DNA of 64,000 bases, from contig JAKTNV010000003.1 in NCBI GenBank assembly GCA_022747635.1, forward strand, positions 98,108,454-98,172,453. Reading direction: 5' to 3'. The notes beneath the pieces were generated by a model, which saw only the letters and a program-made list of their open reading frames with translations, ran no database searches and was not told where the DNA came from. The position numbers were made by a program, and so were the translations under genes. This document shows, piece by piece, positions 12,295 to 24,850 of the stretch; positions within the stretch are counted from its first letter, which is position 1; every line of letters begins with the position of its first letter. Origin of the DNA: Hetaerina americana (lineage: Eukaryota; Arthropoda; Insecta; Odonata; Calopterygidae).

Positions 12295-12439
12295 ATGCAA
12301 CAATTTCAGAGTGTAAAAATCATTCGCCTTGACTGGGATACGAACCCAGATCCCTCAATATCCGGTCGAGTGCTTTAGCCACTTAAGCTACCGAGGCGTC
12401 CTCAAGGCGAATGATTTTTACACTCTGAAATTGTTGCAT
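12295..12439. repeat. Perfect 38-bp inverted repeat around a tRNA-like head
   Basis: Positions 12295-12332 and 12402-12439 are exact reverse complements over 38 bp. The 69-base centre holds most of the tRNA-like sequence. The inner end of the left arm overlaps the 3' acceptor strand of the tRNA-like fold, so the RNA could choose between a cloverleaf and a long hairpin. Confidence 0.95.
12325..12397 (-). tRNA. tRNA-like SINE head (not a functional tRNA)
   Basis: Read on the minus strand it folds as a cloverleaf. The acceptor is GCCTCGG with TCAAGGC (one C.A mismatch, one G.T pair), the D-stem GCTT/AAGC, the anticodon stem CTCGA/TTGAG and the T-stem CTGGG/CCCAG. The pol III boxes are good: A-box TAGCTTAAGTGG and B-box GGTTCGTATCC. 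The seven-base anticodon loop CCGGATA would give GGA, a Ser anticodon, but position 33 is C rather than T and the long variable arm of tRNA-Ser is missing. It sits inside a transposed element. I therefore read it as a tRNA-derived pol III promoter. Confidence 0.7.
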
Positions 12440-12451
12440 ATAAAGATATAT

Positions 12452-15079
12452 CCAAATTAATATTTACAAAACATTTCCAAAAAGAATAATTCATTTTTTT
12501 TTAAATTTCTTTCCAAAAATTTATGCACCCGGAGTTGATTTTTTTTCTAAGAAGCGAGATGATGAACATGGAAATCTCGATTTCACTATCTCAGTTTTTC
12601 AAGTATCAAAGATATCTGAAACCAACGCTTAACCCTTCACATAAAATCTTATGACAGTTGTGGGATGCACTGTTTTGATAAATATGGACAATCATAGTGC
12701 ATTTATTAATATTTTCTAATTGATAAAGCAATAATCACTAACAACTGATACATTTTGAAAAAAATATAAATTTATTGTAATCAATGATACTAGGAGTAAT
12801 CCCGGAAGTTGCGAAATCGTCCACTGTAATTGCGAAATCATTTCATAAAAAAAAATTTTTGAGGTCAGTTATCTGCAAAATAAATCTGTTTTAAATATTT
12901 TTTGATGAAATAACTGAATAGCAAGTTAAAAGCTTGAAAATCAGATGGATATATGGTATGGAGTTTTTTCCAAGGCAGACATGACATTCCTATTAGAAGA
13001 TAAATTACTCGATTATTAAGATGGTCCGAAAGCCTGCCAGCTATAAACAAATGCTTCTTTTCTTTGATCCTTGTAATCATTAGAGATAGGTGATATCTGG
13101 TGCAAAGAATTGTGTTAAGGGGACTTTTCATAGTCAGAGCTAATGGCCTGTATTATATCCGAAGCCACAAATTCCCCAAGAACATTTTGGTTACAACAAA
13201 GTGGCGCGGAAAAATTGAATTTTAGTATGGTCCTCAACAGCCAGGTATTCAATTTTTACTCGGGATTCCTTCGTCTCGCATCGGAAAACTCTGTTCCCTC
13301 TGCAACTAGGCTAAGTGGGACAACGTAATGCTAAATTTTTTTCAGTTGTTCACATTGACAACTGAGGGGAGTGGGAGGTTTTAGAAAGCCTAGAATGTTA
13401 AAATATATGTTATAAACATGTTAGAATCAGGAAAGATATAGGCCTTGTAAATAGAGGTGGTTCTTAAAAATATTATTTTTTAATATTTTTAGTGCCAGGA
13501 ATGCTTTAAAAGATGGAATTCAGACACTTTATATTCTCGCTGAAACCAATGGTGGCGGATTTTTATTTTTATGGCATTTGCTATCATATGTCAACCGGCA
13601 TAGCTAGTATTTTACATTATTTTGATATCAGAGTCCTTGATAGGAATTAGGAGTGCTAAAATCATACTCGAAATGAGTGAATTATTTACAAAAGTTATAT
13701 TTTTGGTGCTGGATGTAGCAAATATTTTTCACAATGCTAACCACTTTGCTTTCTTTCAAAATTACTAATTGGGTAAAAAATTAAATAAGTGCAAAAGTAG
13801 CTGACACCTTGCTTTAAAATGGAAATAAAAACAAAAATTTATAATGAGGACATTCAGATGTAAGTAACCTCAAATTTAACATCATGAAATTTCAGAAAAT
13901 ATTCAATTACGCGTAACATTTAAACGTAGTAGGAACAGTTGCTCAAATGGATGCAAGTAAAACTAATTTGATTTAGCAGTACCTCCTAGGACCCTGGAAT
14001 GATAATAATTGTTACAGAAAAAAAGGAGACCTTGAACGACCATTTTGGATTTTTTTGATATTTTACTCTGTTACCTCCATTTATTCATTCTATTAGCTAA
14101 TGCGATATATCTCTACCTCCTTGTAATTTGGTGTAATGCAGAACTTGTTTCGAATAATATAGAGAGCGAAATAAGTTTTATTGTGAACGGTTAGACACTC
14201 AAAAATAGTTAAACATAAAGCCCGATCGTTGAAGAATGGGCAGTTTAAACCAAAAAGATAAGATAAGAGAGATACTAAATATTCGTTCTTTCCTCGCACA
14301 ATGAGAAATCATTGTGACAAAACACAAACGTTAATGTTGTTACAAGCCAAAACCAAATTGCTCCGAACTAATTTTCTAAATTCATTGGTGCATGCTCTTG
14401 TGTTTATTAGTTTCTGGTAATGTGCAAGTTATAATACGATTTGTATGAATATATGCGTCTGTGTGGATGTGCATTAGCATGTTTTTATTAGTATTGCATG
14501 TAGTTGGTTTTAAGAGTAGCGTCGTGGCATCCCTGCCACAATACCATACGGCGGTTATGAGGTATTGTTTATAGGTATATGTAAATGCTGAAGCACGGAT
14601 AACCTGATAATATATACATTTATGTAAATTTTAATGCAATTTTGTTGTTTTAATATTTCTGGAGTTTATTATTTTTCTCGCTTAGACATTCTTCGCTGGA
14701 CAAAGGAGCACCCATGCATCGTCATTCGGTGCTTCATATGCCGAATCAGCAGGGCAAACGTAACACCCATCTCCCTGGCGGAAATCGTTACCCACTTATC
14801 TTTGGGATTGGAGGAGGACTCGTAGCCAACCTTATTACCGCGGTTAGAATAAGCAGCGATAGTTTTGACATGGAAGTCATTCGTATTCAAACTAAATAAA
14901 TTAAGCTCAGTAAAATAAGCTTATGTGCAAATAAAGTTGCATGCGCTTTAGTCCAAATGGTCTTTTCGGTTGAGACGAATATCGTTATTTGTAAACCGCT
15001 AATATTACTTCCTGAGACACAAGAGATCCTTTTTTACAAGAAACATAGATAGTAAAAGTAAACAGATAATACTACATAG
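12452..15079. other. AT-rich DNA, no gene seen
   Basis: Mostly AT-rich. A stretch of more balanced composition at about 14690-14890 is open on both strands for 60-70 codons, but neither translation resembles a known family. A small hairpin GTGGCA/TGCCAC lies near 14525-14540. Nothing else is recognised. Confidence 0.6.
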
Positions 15080-15480
15080 CACAGTCTAAGAAATGGGGAA
15101 TGGAATGAGAAATGTTTCATGGCGGAAGGAGACAGGGCAAGCGGAGAGTAAGCTCGGGGCAAAGTGATGGGTTGGAGTGAGGGAGGCGATAGCGGGGACT
15201 GGGTGTGGGGGTTATGGGGAGGCGGGCGCGGGTTGAAGGGTTCGGGGGAGGGGGGCGCGGCTGATGTAGGCGGCGGGCGGTAGATGACTTTTCCGGGGGG
15301 AGCGAGGGAACGTAGGAGAAGCAAAGGTTTTTCCGGGAGCGGAATGAGGCGTGAAGAACGTCAACAGACCCGTAACATCAATCCTGCGTTAGGAGAGACG
15401 GGGTCGAGAGATGTCGGGGCTAGGAGAGTGGGGTGGGGGAAGAGGATAGTTTGAGGAAGAAAGGGAGTGAAAGAGCGCAG
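15080..15480. other. G-rich island
   Basis: The plus strand is strongly G-rich with many GGG and GGCG words, and CpG is frequent. There is no accompanying C-rich half. The minus strand reads as a Pro-rich frame, which is a composition effect. No gene is called. Confidence 0.6.
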
Positions 15481-16559
15481 GGGATAAGAAAGAAATAAAA
15501 ATAGTGAAGAATAGAAATACAGGGGTATGGGAGGAAGGCACTATTCACTCCTTTTCCAACGTTTGGAATCAAAACAAAATAAATAACAGAAATATGCGAT
15601 CGCCGCACGTAATTTATCAGGTTAAGTGTTAAAATTGGATATTTAAAATGATAATACGACCGTTTGTCTTAACCCATATAGAAAATATAAATTCTTCTAT
15701 TTCTTTAAATCTTAAATTCCCAATCAGTTGGGAGGTTATTCATTTGAATAGAAATTAATCTAAGAGATAACAAATAAAAGAGCTGGAGTCGTAGTTCCAT
15801 CGCATTCCATTAGAGTAATCGTCATTTTTATGAGATGTTACTTTTTGTGTGCTCATAACCTCCATCATTGATCTCAGAATATACAGTAAAATTTAACCAT
15901 TGATAATCCTCTCAAAAATATTTTTTTATCAAAATCTTATACACTTGAAACTGTATCCTTCATGTTATTTTTGGCACTAAGTTATAGTACTCTGCGGCAG
16001 TTTATATAATTTTCATTGACAAGAAAGTTTTATTAGAATAAATTTTTCCATCCTACGAGTAATAAAATAAAAGGTACAATTAAAATACTGTTGTACGTAT
16101 AGTAATGGCGATAGCAAAATTATTGAGTAACCTATGTAAAAAATCGTTGCTAACGAATGTTATAATAGCATAAAATATTCCTTGACGCCAGGTAGTAGTA
16201 AAAAATTTACCATCATTTAAAATATTGGTGACGGTTGTGCGGCAATCTATAGCTAGAGAAAATAAAAGGGTCTAGACTTTAAGGCGTAAAGAAAGTTTCT
16301 GTGATGTTAGCAAAAGGAAAAAGCATCTTTTAGCAGAATTATTAAATGTACACCAATAAAATAGAAAGCAAAACAATCGTATTTTATCACGGATAATGCC
16401 AACCACCCTAATGAATACATCTAAATTCCGGATCCAGCGGGAAACGGGGGATGGTCTGGGAGAGGATGAGGAAAAACAAGTGGCATAGGGCAAAAGGGGT
16501 TAAATTATAGGGGTCAAATTTTAATTGTTTGAACAGCATAGATCTCACTTTACCGCCGG
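15481..16559. other. AT-rich DNA, no gene seen
   Basis: The right margin of the preceding island fades out by about 15600. The remainder to 16559 contains nothing recognisable on either strand. Confidence 0.65.
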
Positions 16560-17560
16560 TCCTACGTTAATTAGCGAATGTAGTGTGAAGAGAGCGGCGG
16601 CGAGCGAAACCGGCGCTGGGAGTCGGGGGATGGCGCAATGGGGGAGCACGTAGAGGGGGCAGCGGGAGGTTGGGTGCGGGGTGAGGCTGGTATAATAGAG
16701 GGGTGGGGACAATTCGTTGGGAAGGGGGGACCGAGATGGTCTCCTCCCTTCGGAGCATGGAGTTGGAGGTGGGGAGGAGCGGGAGCCACGAGATGCCGCT
16801 GGGGTCCATTCCCAGAGTAAGCGTGATCTACGGCGCTCCCACCCGGCAGGAATCGCGCCGGATAAAGCTCAACTCACTCTACCCTCCTCCATCCCCTCCA
16901 CCTCCCTCCCCCAAGGTCCTAGCAGCAACGCTTTATCCCCAACCCCTCCTCCTCGTCCGTACCCCTCTCGGGGGCCACCTCCTTCCACCGTCGCCCCGGG
17001 CCGCATCCCCACACCCTCCCCGCCGCCCTCCCGTGCCTTCCACTCACTCGCACCCCTCACCCCCTTCTCCGAGAGTCGGAAAGAGCCCCCCCTCTCCAAC
17101 CCTACCCCCTTCGCGGCGGCAAATTTATGCCCCGGATTCGTCCCCGCCCCTTTTGCGCCCCGCCCTTCGGGGTCCACTGCCCGCCCGCCATACACCCGTG
17201 ACCAGCGTCCCCTGGATATCACCCTCCCGAGCTTGGCCCCCGCGGTGCTACACCCTCTCTTCACCCTCACCCCCTCTCAGTCCTTTCGGTGCCCCCGCTG
17301 CCATTCTTCATCCGGTCTCTTAAAGTACTACTCCCTTATTTCTATTCTTTCCTCCACTTCTCTCCCTCTCTTTCTCCCTCCCTCCAACCCTTTCTCTCTC
17401 ACTCTTCCCTCCCACGTCCCACCCTCTTCCCCCCTCCTCCGTTCCTGTTCCGAACCCGCTCCATTAAGAAGATCTTTCTGAAATCCCGCGGGAGCACTTT
17501 TATCGCCATCCAGAAAGGCCATTAACGTGCATAAATCCGCGAGGATTCGAAAATTGCTCC
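16560..17560. other. GC-rich island with G-to-C skew switch near 16.8 kb
   Basis: The plus strand is G-rich at 16570-16790, then becomes strongly C-rich from about 16860 to 17460. The hinge between them has mixed composition. Three overlapping long frames (up to 254 codons) run through the C-rich part, but all are Pro/Ser/Arg repeats without domain, start context or splice pattern. At the right edge (17500-17550) the sequence turns to mixed GC/AT words. Candidate CpG island or regulatory DNA. Confidence 0.65.
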
Positions 17561-18229
17561 TGCTTAAACCTTTGGTACGCCGAAGTTTTGCATTTTAGAT
17601 GTTTAATTTGTAGTAAATCGCGGGATGCTATTAAGGTAGAGGCTTATCTACGGTATATAATGGTGAGATGTTCCTTTCGGAGATGAACTGATTCTGCTGG
17701 AAAACGGTGCGAGATCTTTCACAAGGGGTTAAAAAAAAATTAAGTGCATAAATTGGGGGTTTTACAGCGTCTCGTTTTGAAGTAAGGTCAGACGGGGCAG
17801 AAAGTTTTTTTTCCATTTATGTCTTAATTGAGTATAACGCACGAAGAAATTACATGCGAAGCAAACGACAAAGTTTATGCAAAGTTGATAAAAAACTAAA
17901 TGCTTATGATCCAAATAGCTAAAATTCCTATTTATTTATCAAACAAAATACATTTAATTTAATTGATTACTGTGAATAACATTTATTCATTTTCAATTTC
18001 AGTAAAAATTCACATTAACTAACTTAGTTGGCTGACTTAGAATTGAATAAATACATAATCGAGGTTCATACACTAAATGTTTGTCTCGGCCTGCGCCAGG
18101 TTATTATTTTTTTTATGCCTAAAAAATGAAACAAAATGAAAAAGATTTTAACGATGACATAATGGCATTCAGCAAGTTACGGGTGCATCCAGAAGCGTCT
18201 CTCTCATGGTTTTAATTAACATGTCAATG
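17561..18229. other. AT-rich DNA, no gene seen
   Basis: An AT-rich spacer between two GC-rich islands. No feature is recognised. Confidence 0.65.
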
Positions 18230-21200
18230 AATATGGAAATAAATACGTCCATGCGTCATTCCTTTCGTATATGAGACCACAAACGACCGCAGCGAATGCC
18301 ATGCAATGGGGGGAGGTTTTGGTTGCTGCAATAGCTCGTGAATATTTCTCACGAGGTTGTCATTGGGAAGAAAGGAGGAGATGAGGTCTCTTCCGTGGAA
18401 GAATGCATCCGACCCTTCCCGTCGACGATGCGACATACTCTCCCTAGGATGGCACTCCCTCATTCCATCCCCTCGCCGCAACGCTCCAAATCTCCTTCCA
18501 CCCTTACGTCCACACCACGGGTTCACCCTCTCTCTCCCCTCTTCCTGAACTTCCCCAAACCATCTGAGGCAAGCGCGGAAGAGGGAGAGGAATAAAATAA
18601 ACAATCTCTTCCACCGCGACCCCCCTATTCCCCACCGCCCCAGTCCCTTCGACCATTCTTCCTCGTCCCTTGCAAGAATCCCCACTCCTTTTCCATCTAG
18701 ACCGAGTTTGGACTCATTCCTGCGCCATATCCTCCTTCTCCCATTCTATCCCTCGCTAAAATATTCCCGACGTCCTTTGAATTTCCACTCCCGTGCTCCA
18801 GTGTTGTCATTGGCAACCGCTCTCTCTCCCTTCCCCCCACCTCCTCCAGGCTTCTTCCTTCCGCTCCCTTCGCCCCACCCATCTTTCCCCCTTGGCATTC
18901 TCCACCAAACTCCTTTCCCCTCCCTCCTAACCATTCGTCAACCCCCTACCCTCCCCAGCGCTCCCTGTTCCACCGCGAAGACTTCTTCCTCCCGCCGTTC
19001 CTGCGGGAAGAAAACCTTTACTGCCCTCCTTCTCCATCCCCTCCTCTCTTCCCCCCCCCGGGAGCCTTTATTCTTCCGTCCCTCACGCGGCACTACCACG
19101 TCCTTTTCCAACCCCCACCCTATTCACCTCTCCCTCCCAAGAACACTTCCTGAGTTCCCTCGTCGCCAGCACCTTAGTTCTATAGCTCCCGCGCCCCTTC
19201 CTTCTCCCGTTACCCCCGAGCCGCCCATGCTCTTGGCCAGGCCAGAGTTTCCGCTCAGCGCCTTCCGTCTTCGGGATGTTCGGCCATTTTCCACCCCGCC
19301 GTTATCCGTTCCCTCTCTTCCCGGTGCTCGGCGTCTTCACGTTTCCCCATTCTCCTGAGTCTCTGGGCTCGAGCCACTTCTGCCTTCTCTCGTCCTTTCC
19401 CGCTCCGGGGCACGGAGGCTGCGAGTCAAGGGGCGAGGGGGGTAGGCATGGGTAGGAGTCGTACTCGCATGCGTTTTACGGCGCCGTTTGTAGTCACTCC
19501 CTCTCTCCGGACGCCTACCCCGAAAAACCCCATCCCTGGCGTCTCTTCTTCTCCATGTTCCCCAGCCACTCGCTCTTTCCTTGAACACACACTCAACTCT
19601 TTCTCCGTGGATGCTGCTGACTCGCACACATGGCGGAGAGCTGCGTCAGGTGCGCGACTGGAGTCGGGGAACAGATGCGGAGGGGATGAGCTCATTGGGA
19701 GTTTGGGTTTCGAAGTCTAGTGTGAGGAGGTGAGGGAGGAGGAGGGAAGATATTCGTGCGGCGAGGGAGGCATCGGGGTTGGATCGTGTAGGGCCTAGGG
19801 GAAGGAGGCAACAGCAGTGGTCCCAAAACTTCAGATAGCTGGTCTTCGAAAAGTATCAAGACCCTATTGGGGAAACTCCTTTATTCCTTAGCACGGCGTT
19901 TTCTCCTCCTCCTCATCCCCTTTCCCCCAAACACCCCTCGCCCGACGGACACCCTCTCCCGTGCCACCGTGGGACCCAATCCGACTCGTTCCACACACCC
20001 GACGATGCCTCATCTCCTCACCCCCACCAGGGTACACCGCCATCCTACCCCTACCCACTCTTCCGGGCAACTCCGCGGCCATACTTCACTTCCTTTCATT
20101 CCACTTCATTTCCGCCGTCTCCTCTCCCTCCCGCCACCCTCCCGACCAAGCTATTTCCCCTTACACACATCTCTCCCCTTCTTCCGCCCACCTACCCACC
20201 CGGGCATCTCCACCACCCCCGGTCCCCCGTCCCTTTTTGCACAACTACGAAACGACCCTGGGGCTTTCTGGGGCATCTACCATCGTGCCCTTCCGCCGTC
20301 CTGATATTTCGCCCACCCCTCACCTTCCAGCCCCCTAGCTTCGGATACCCCTCCAACCCCGGGTCCCAGCGTAGGATCCGAAGCACACACACACTCATAT
20401 TCCATCTCACCTCCTCCTCCCGGCTTTACTTTCTCCTCCCTATCCTCACGGGCTGCTTCTTCTTCGCCGGGGGGGCTTAATATCTGCTGCCCTTGGCTCG
20501 AATCCCATCTTTACCCTTTTTCGCCGCGAGCCAAATCCCGGGCCACGAAAACCTTCCCTCCTCCGCTTCTACTCCCTGACTCCTCCATTTTTTTACTTCT
20601 TTTCCTTGGGTGTGGGAGTGGAAAGGTGTGGGAGTTTGTACTTCCGCTATTAGAATAGGGACCTCACGCTCAAAGTTTCCGTTCCTCCTCTCCATTGCTG
20701 GTTTCAGGGAAGCTGTGGGTGTCTACCTATTGGATCTGGATGGTGCGCCATCCGCGGACTCGTCCATTCTCCCTCTTTCTCCCACCCTATATGTACCTGC
20801 CTCCCTTCCTTCCTCGTCACAGCACCATTCAGTCGTGCGAGTTTCACGACCGCGCGTGCCCTCCCCAAAGGAACACCCGTAACACTGCTACCCTTCCTTC
20901 GCGTCAATCACTCGGCCGAGCAACAACCATGCCACTCAGGGTTGCTAGGGCCCTCAGAGACCCCGCAGGAGGAGGAGGACGCGGGCGCACGCACGCTGTT
21001 CGCTATTTGTTTCCACCCTCCGCTGATTACTTCATTTCCCATGGTTCCCGAACCCTCTCTCGCATCCAGAAAAACTCGCACGAGGTCCACCTCCCCCCAT
21101 CATTCAGGGCCTCTCCGATTCGCCCGTTGTCGGCTCTTTCCCGACGATTCCACTTCCTCCCCGGACCCCCTTTACCCTCCGGAAAAAATTCTCTCCCCCC

Positions 21201-21479
21201 CTTCGGGATTTCTTCCACCTCCCCGAAGCGGCCAATCCTCCTCCCCTCTAGTTCCGGTCGCCACGATGGTTGAGCACCGCCAATACGATGCCACGGTTTT
21301 ATTTCTCCTCCCGACCCGCCACTCCACCACCACCGTGCACTTTAGCATGTCTCGTGTGAGTAGGGGCGATTCTTCTGCCATCCGGCTCTTCCATTCTCTC
21401 CCATCGTCATGTAGAACTCGAGCAATATCTTTCCACTTATGCGTACACACAAGCATATAAATATGTCAGTCTCATTCGA
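18230..21479. other. 3.2-kb C-rich island, the largest in the window
   Basis: The plus strand is dominated by CCT/CTC words from about 18400 to 21300, with G-rich patches near 19380-19460 and 19640-19800. CpG is frequent and GAATTC or TTCG words are interspersed. Six or more frames of 85-216 codons overlap on both strands. They are Pro/Ser/Arg-rich or Gly/Arg/Glu-rich and give no domain, so no gene is called. The left shoulder (18230-18345) has a mixed composition typical of regulatory DNA. No TATA box or first exon can be assigned. Confidence 0.6.
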
Positions 21480-24400
21480 GTCCTAGGTATTTATTCCTTT
21501 ATTCCCTCAGTCACATAGTCCCGCTCCATTTTTGTCGATCTCGTGGGTTCCTCCGGGCACGGTCCTTTGTGACTGATAACTCGGATCACGGAACCTCCTC
21601 CCACGGTGGTGGATTGATGGTGGGAAATGAGTTTACTTTTCACGTCCTCCTTCTCCCCAAAAATCTACTCTTCTATAGCTATTGGGGCCGCCCGTTGTGG
21701 CCAAATGCCAGACATGTACACAATTTACCCAGAAACGCACACACGCTTTTACCCGATCGAGCAGTGTGTTCTCAAATAAAACATTGATGAATTCAAGTAT
21801 GACGGAAGGGAGGGAAAAGGGGCTGTCGGAGAAATAAAGGCTAAAAAATAAATGTTCTCAATGACACTTTTTTCGATGCAATAAAACACTTGGAAACATT
21901 AGGAGGTAAAAAGAAGTGTCGATTAACTATACATAAATACTTCCCTGGCTAACTTTGGGATCAATTTTTTTCTCCATTATTATAAGGACAAGCATCAATT
22001 GGGAATTCGGTGTGGAAGGAATATAAATGGTGAAACATGATTTATTTCTTTTAAAATTTTTCTGTCGGAAAGAATTTGAAATGAAAACAATGAAAATCTC
22101 TTTCGAGTATTGGTATGCATAAGATGAAGACACCGAGATATTTAAGACATAAAATTATACGATCTTTAGATTATATCCAATACTCATTTATATATTATTT
22201 CGCTTGAGTTTGATCATGTATACACAAGTAAAGATAAAACTCTGAAGGTCTTTTTGAATGGATCCGTAAAAGATATATTTAATTGTGAGAATAATTCCTT
22301 AATCCTTAATTATACCTGGTGAAGCACGAATGTGGAAATACAATTCAATGATCTCATGTCAAGATTTTTTGGAGTAGCAACATTAGATATTATTAGCTGT
22401 CAAAATTAATGACGTGATGAATTCCCTTACAAAAGAATGATATCATTTTTATAGCAGCAGTTTCATTGTAAACTCCACTATAAATAGATTTGGAAGATAT
22501 ACAATCGTGAGAAACCTTTGTACATCGCCATTTGAAAGCCTCATATAATTCAGGAAATTCACTAGATGCTTAGGGAGAGAGATGGATAAATAATAGAAAG
22601 GAGTAATTATAAACATTTCTACCTTAGGTTTCCTTTCTTCGACATACATATTTGTCGCAACCTATTTCCTTCATCATTTAACTTTTCAGGCACTGCATAT
22701 GATTTCCATGGAGTTGGTAAACCTAGAAATTCCTAGTAAATGAGCTTTAAAAAATTAGTATTGAAATGATAGGAATTATAGCTATATATGTATATCTTCC
22801 TCTTTTCTAAAGGACACCACGTCATTCACAAATCCAAGCTCCTAAGAACACCAACGCCTTCACATTTGAATACTCTATATGTGCTAGGGTTGGACTCGGA
22901 TGCAAAGACGCAAGGCAATATAAAAACCTTCCATTATTCTGTCTCATTCCGCGGTCAATTATGGTTTTCAGCGCCCAGGTTGTAATGAAGACCCAGAGGA
23001 GTCGTAAAAAAAATAAAATGAAAAAGGCCCCGACTCTGCGGTTCTCACTGCCACCTACCCGTGTGGTGATTCGCAGCGCAGATCTTCACATGCCGGCTTT
23101 TTATAGACCTTTTTAATGGTGGTCCTTCCATAAAGTTAACGAAAGTGCGTTCCGCTTATTTTAAGTATACAAATTAGGCATTTAAACTTAGGAGAGGGTT
23201 ATGGAAGTGGTGTGGGGAAGTAGACGAGCATCTGTATTACTACGGGAAGGTGAAACACGAAGGGGGACTTGAGAGGAACGGATGGGACAGGAAAGTATGG
23301 TGAAACCGTTTCGAACAAGACATAAATGAGGGGAATGGTGGCAATAGAGAATGTCTTCACCATACATCTAACCAGCGTATATGCGATTGTTTAAAGGCTG
23401 AAGGACCAAAGATTGGTAGTTCATGATGTGTTACTTCAATAAGATCTTTCCTTCCGTACACTTGCCCTTGCTGAAATTATGCGTATTTAATATGAGGTGT
23501 CTTTGGACCATTTTACTCAAGTAAGACAAATTTGCATCCACTCTGGAGTCCTAATATTTTAAACAACGATTAAAGTGGAGTACAACCAATGCGCCATATA
23601 CGAGGTAATCAATCATTATCAGGTAGTAATAACGTATTTTTTGAGATTCAAATATAAAATTAGCATTTTGATTTCATACGTATCGTTGAGTAATTTAAGT
23701 CTTAACCAAATATGTAGGCAACAAGAAGTTGACCACCAAAACAATTAATGAATCAACATACATTGTCTAACTTGAAACTGAAATTAAATGTCATGCTGTT
23801 TACAAAACAATTAGACCTAAAATGAATGGAAATTGCTTCTTTATGATAGGTGATTACTGATTATAGATATGAACTGAAATGGAATTAAGACGCTCCTTCG
23901 ATCACTCTCAGCTACAACCAAGTTGTGTGACTTTCCGGGTTCCAGAAAAATGCCTTTGAAATTTGGAAGTGTCTTTTCTATTCAAAGTGCGAATTTCATC
24001 CGCTTACCTTTGGAATTTGAACCTAACTTATCAAGTCAACTCCCGATTAATTACCATATTGATTCATTTTACCACAAAATGTTTTAAGAGCATTAGGCTT
24101 TCATGTTTAGGAGCGTTAAAAAATATTTTTTTCATATTTTATTAGAATTTGATGCCGCATTACTCCAGCACACTTAATTCCCTGGCTATTTTTGGGAAAA
24201 TGTAATTATAGGCTAACCAGAAATTTGCCTTTACGACGAATTACATGAATACATCCAGCAAATGTTTGCAGTACAGGACTAGTAAAATTTTTAACTTGGT
24301 GTCATTCTTCAAAAAATGTACCTACTTCTAGCCACTCTACTCTGCCATGGATCAATAATTTTCTGAGATTTTGAAAAAAAAACGGTTTTAGCTGTGAGGT

Positions 24401-24699
24401 ATATCAGACAAAAATAAATAAATATGTGTGTTTTATTTCAATTCTTATAAGAATAAAATCAGGAGCCATTTGATAAAAAAAATCACTATAGGAATATTTG
24501 CAACAATATACATTTTAAATGATACTATGGTAATGTACTGAACTATCCAAATGTTCAGAAATACTTGACTTTTCAATGAAAATAAACGCAGGACCTGTTT
24601 CATTATTATTGTTGGTAGTCTAACGTTCAAAGAAAATTTTGAATGGAAATTGAGTGATCGTCGATACATTTCTAAGCTTTATCTAATTAAACACAAGGT
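21480..24699. other. AT-rich DNA, no gene seen
   Basis: Apart from a short mixed-composition stretch at about 22980-23110, no structure is recognised on either strand. Confidence 0.6.
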
Positions 24700-24850
24700 G
24701 ATCAGAATACTCGTTGGTTTATGTACTGCCTGCACAAAATGAGAGTTCGGGTTTGAATCCCGGAGTAAGGAGAACTCAAACCCATGGTGTTTTTAAGTGA
24801 ACACGCCGTCCGTAAATGGGGCGTAAAAATAAAGACTCTTATTAAAAGTA
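24700..24850 (+). mobile_element. Degenerate tRNA-derived SINE remnant
   Basis: A tRNA T-arm-like hairpin, TCGGG with CCCGG around TTTGAAT, carries a good pol III B-box GGTTTGAATCC at 24750-24760. The expected A-box about 45 bases upstream is eroded (GTTGGTTTATGTACTG). Downstream there is a non-tRNA body and an AAATAAAGACTC-type tail near 24825-24840. The order (tRNA head, unrelated body, A-rich tail) is that of a SINE. Clear target duplications were not found. Confidence 0.45.

Larger units (their letters stand above)
12213..12451 (-). mobile_element. tRNA-derived SINE insertion with 14-bp target duplication
   Basis: A body of about 211 bp (12227-12437) is flanked by the direct repeat ATATAAAGATATAT at 12213-12226 and 12438-12451, as expected for LINE-driven insertion. 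On the minus strand the body holds a tRNA-like head (12325-12397) set between perfect 38-bp inverted arms (12402-12439 and 12295-12332, the outer two bases of the right arm falling in the duplication). A tail of about 70 bases follows, containing a small hairpin TGCGG/CCGCA near 12239-12254. The perfect duplication and arms suggest a fairly recent insertion. The fold-back arrangement, with the same sequence inverted on both sides of the tRNA head, is unusual. Confidence 0.75.

Noticed and set aside
12325..12397. Functional tRNA gene
   Set aside because: C at position 33, an acceptor mismatch, a Ser-type anticodon without the long variable arm, and location inside a duplicated-target insertion all mark it as a SINE head.
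16703..17481. Long overlapping plus-strand reading frames (206 and 254 codons)
   Set aside because: Both are Pro/Ser/Arg-rich translations of the same C-rich tract in different frames. No domain, no conserved start and equal openness of several frames point to composition, not coding.
18708..21460. Frames of 85-216 codons in the 18-21-kb island
   Set aside because: Low-complexity Pro/Ser/Arg content in all frames and on both strands, a shadow of the C-rich composition.
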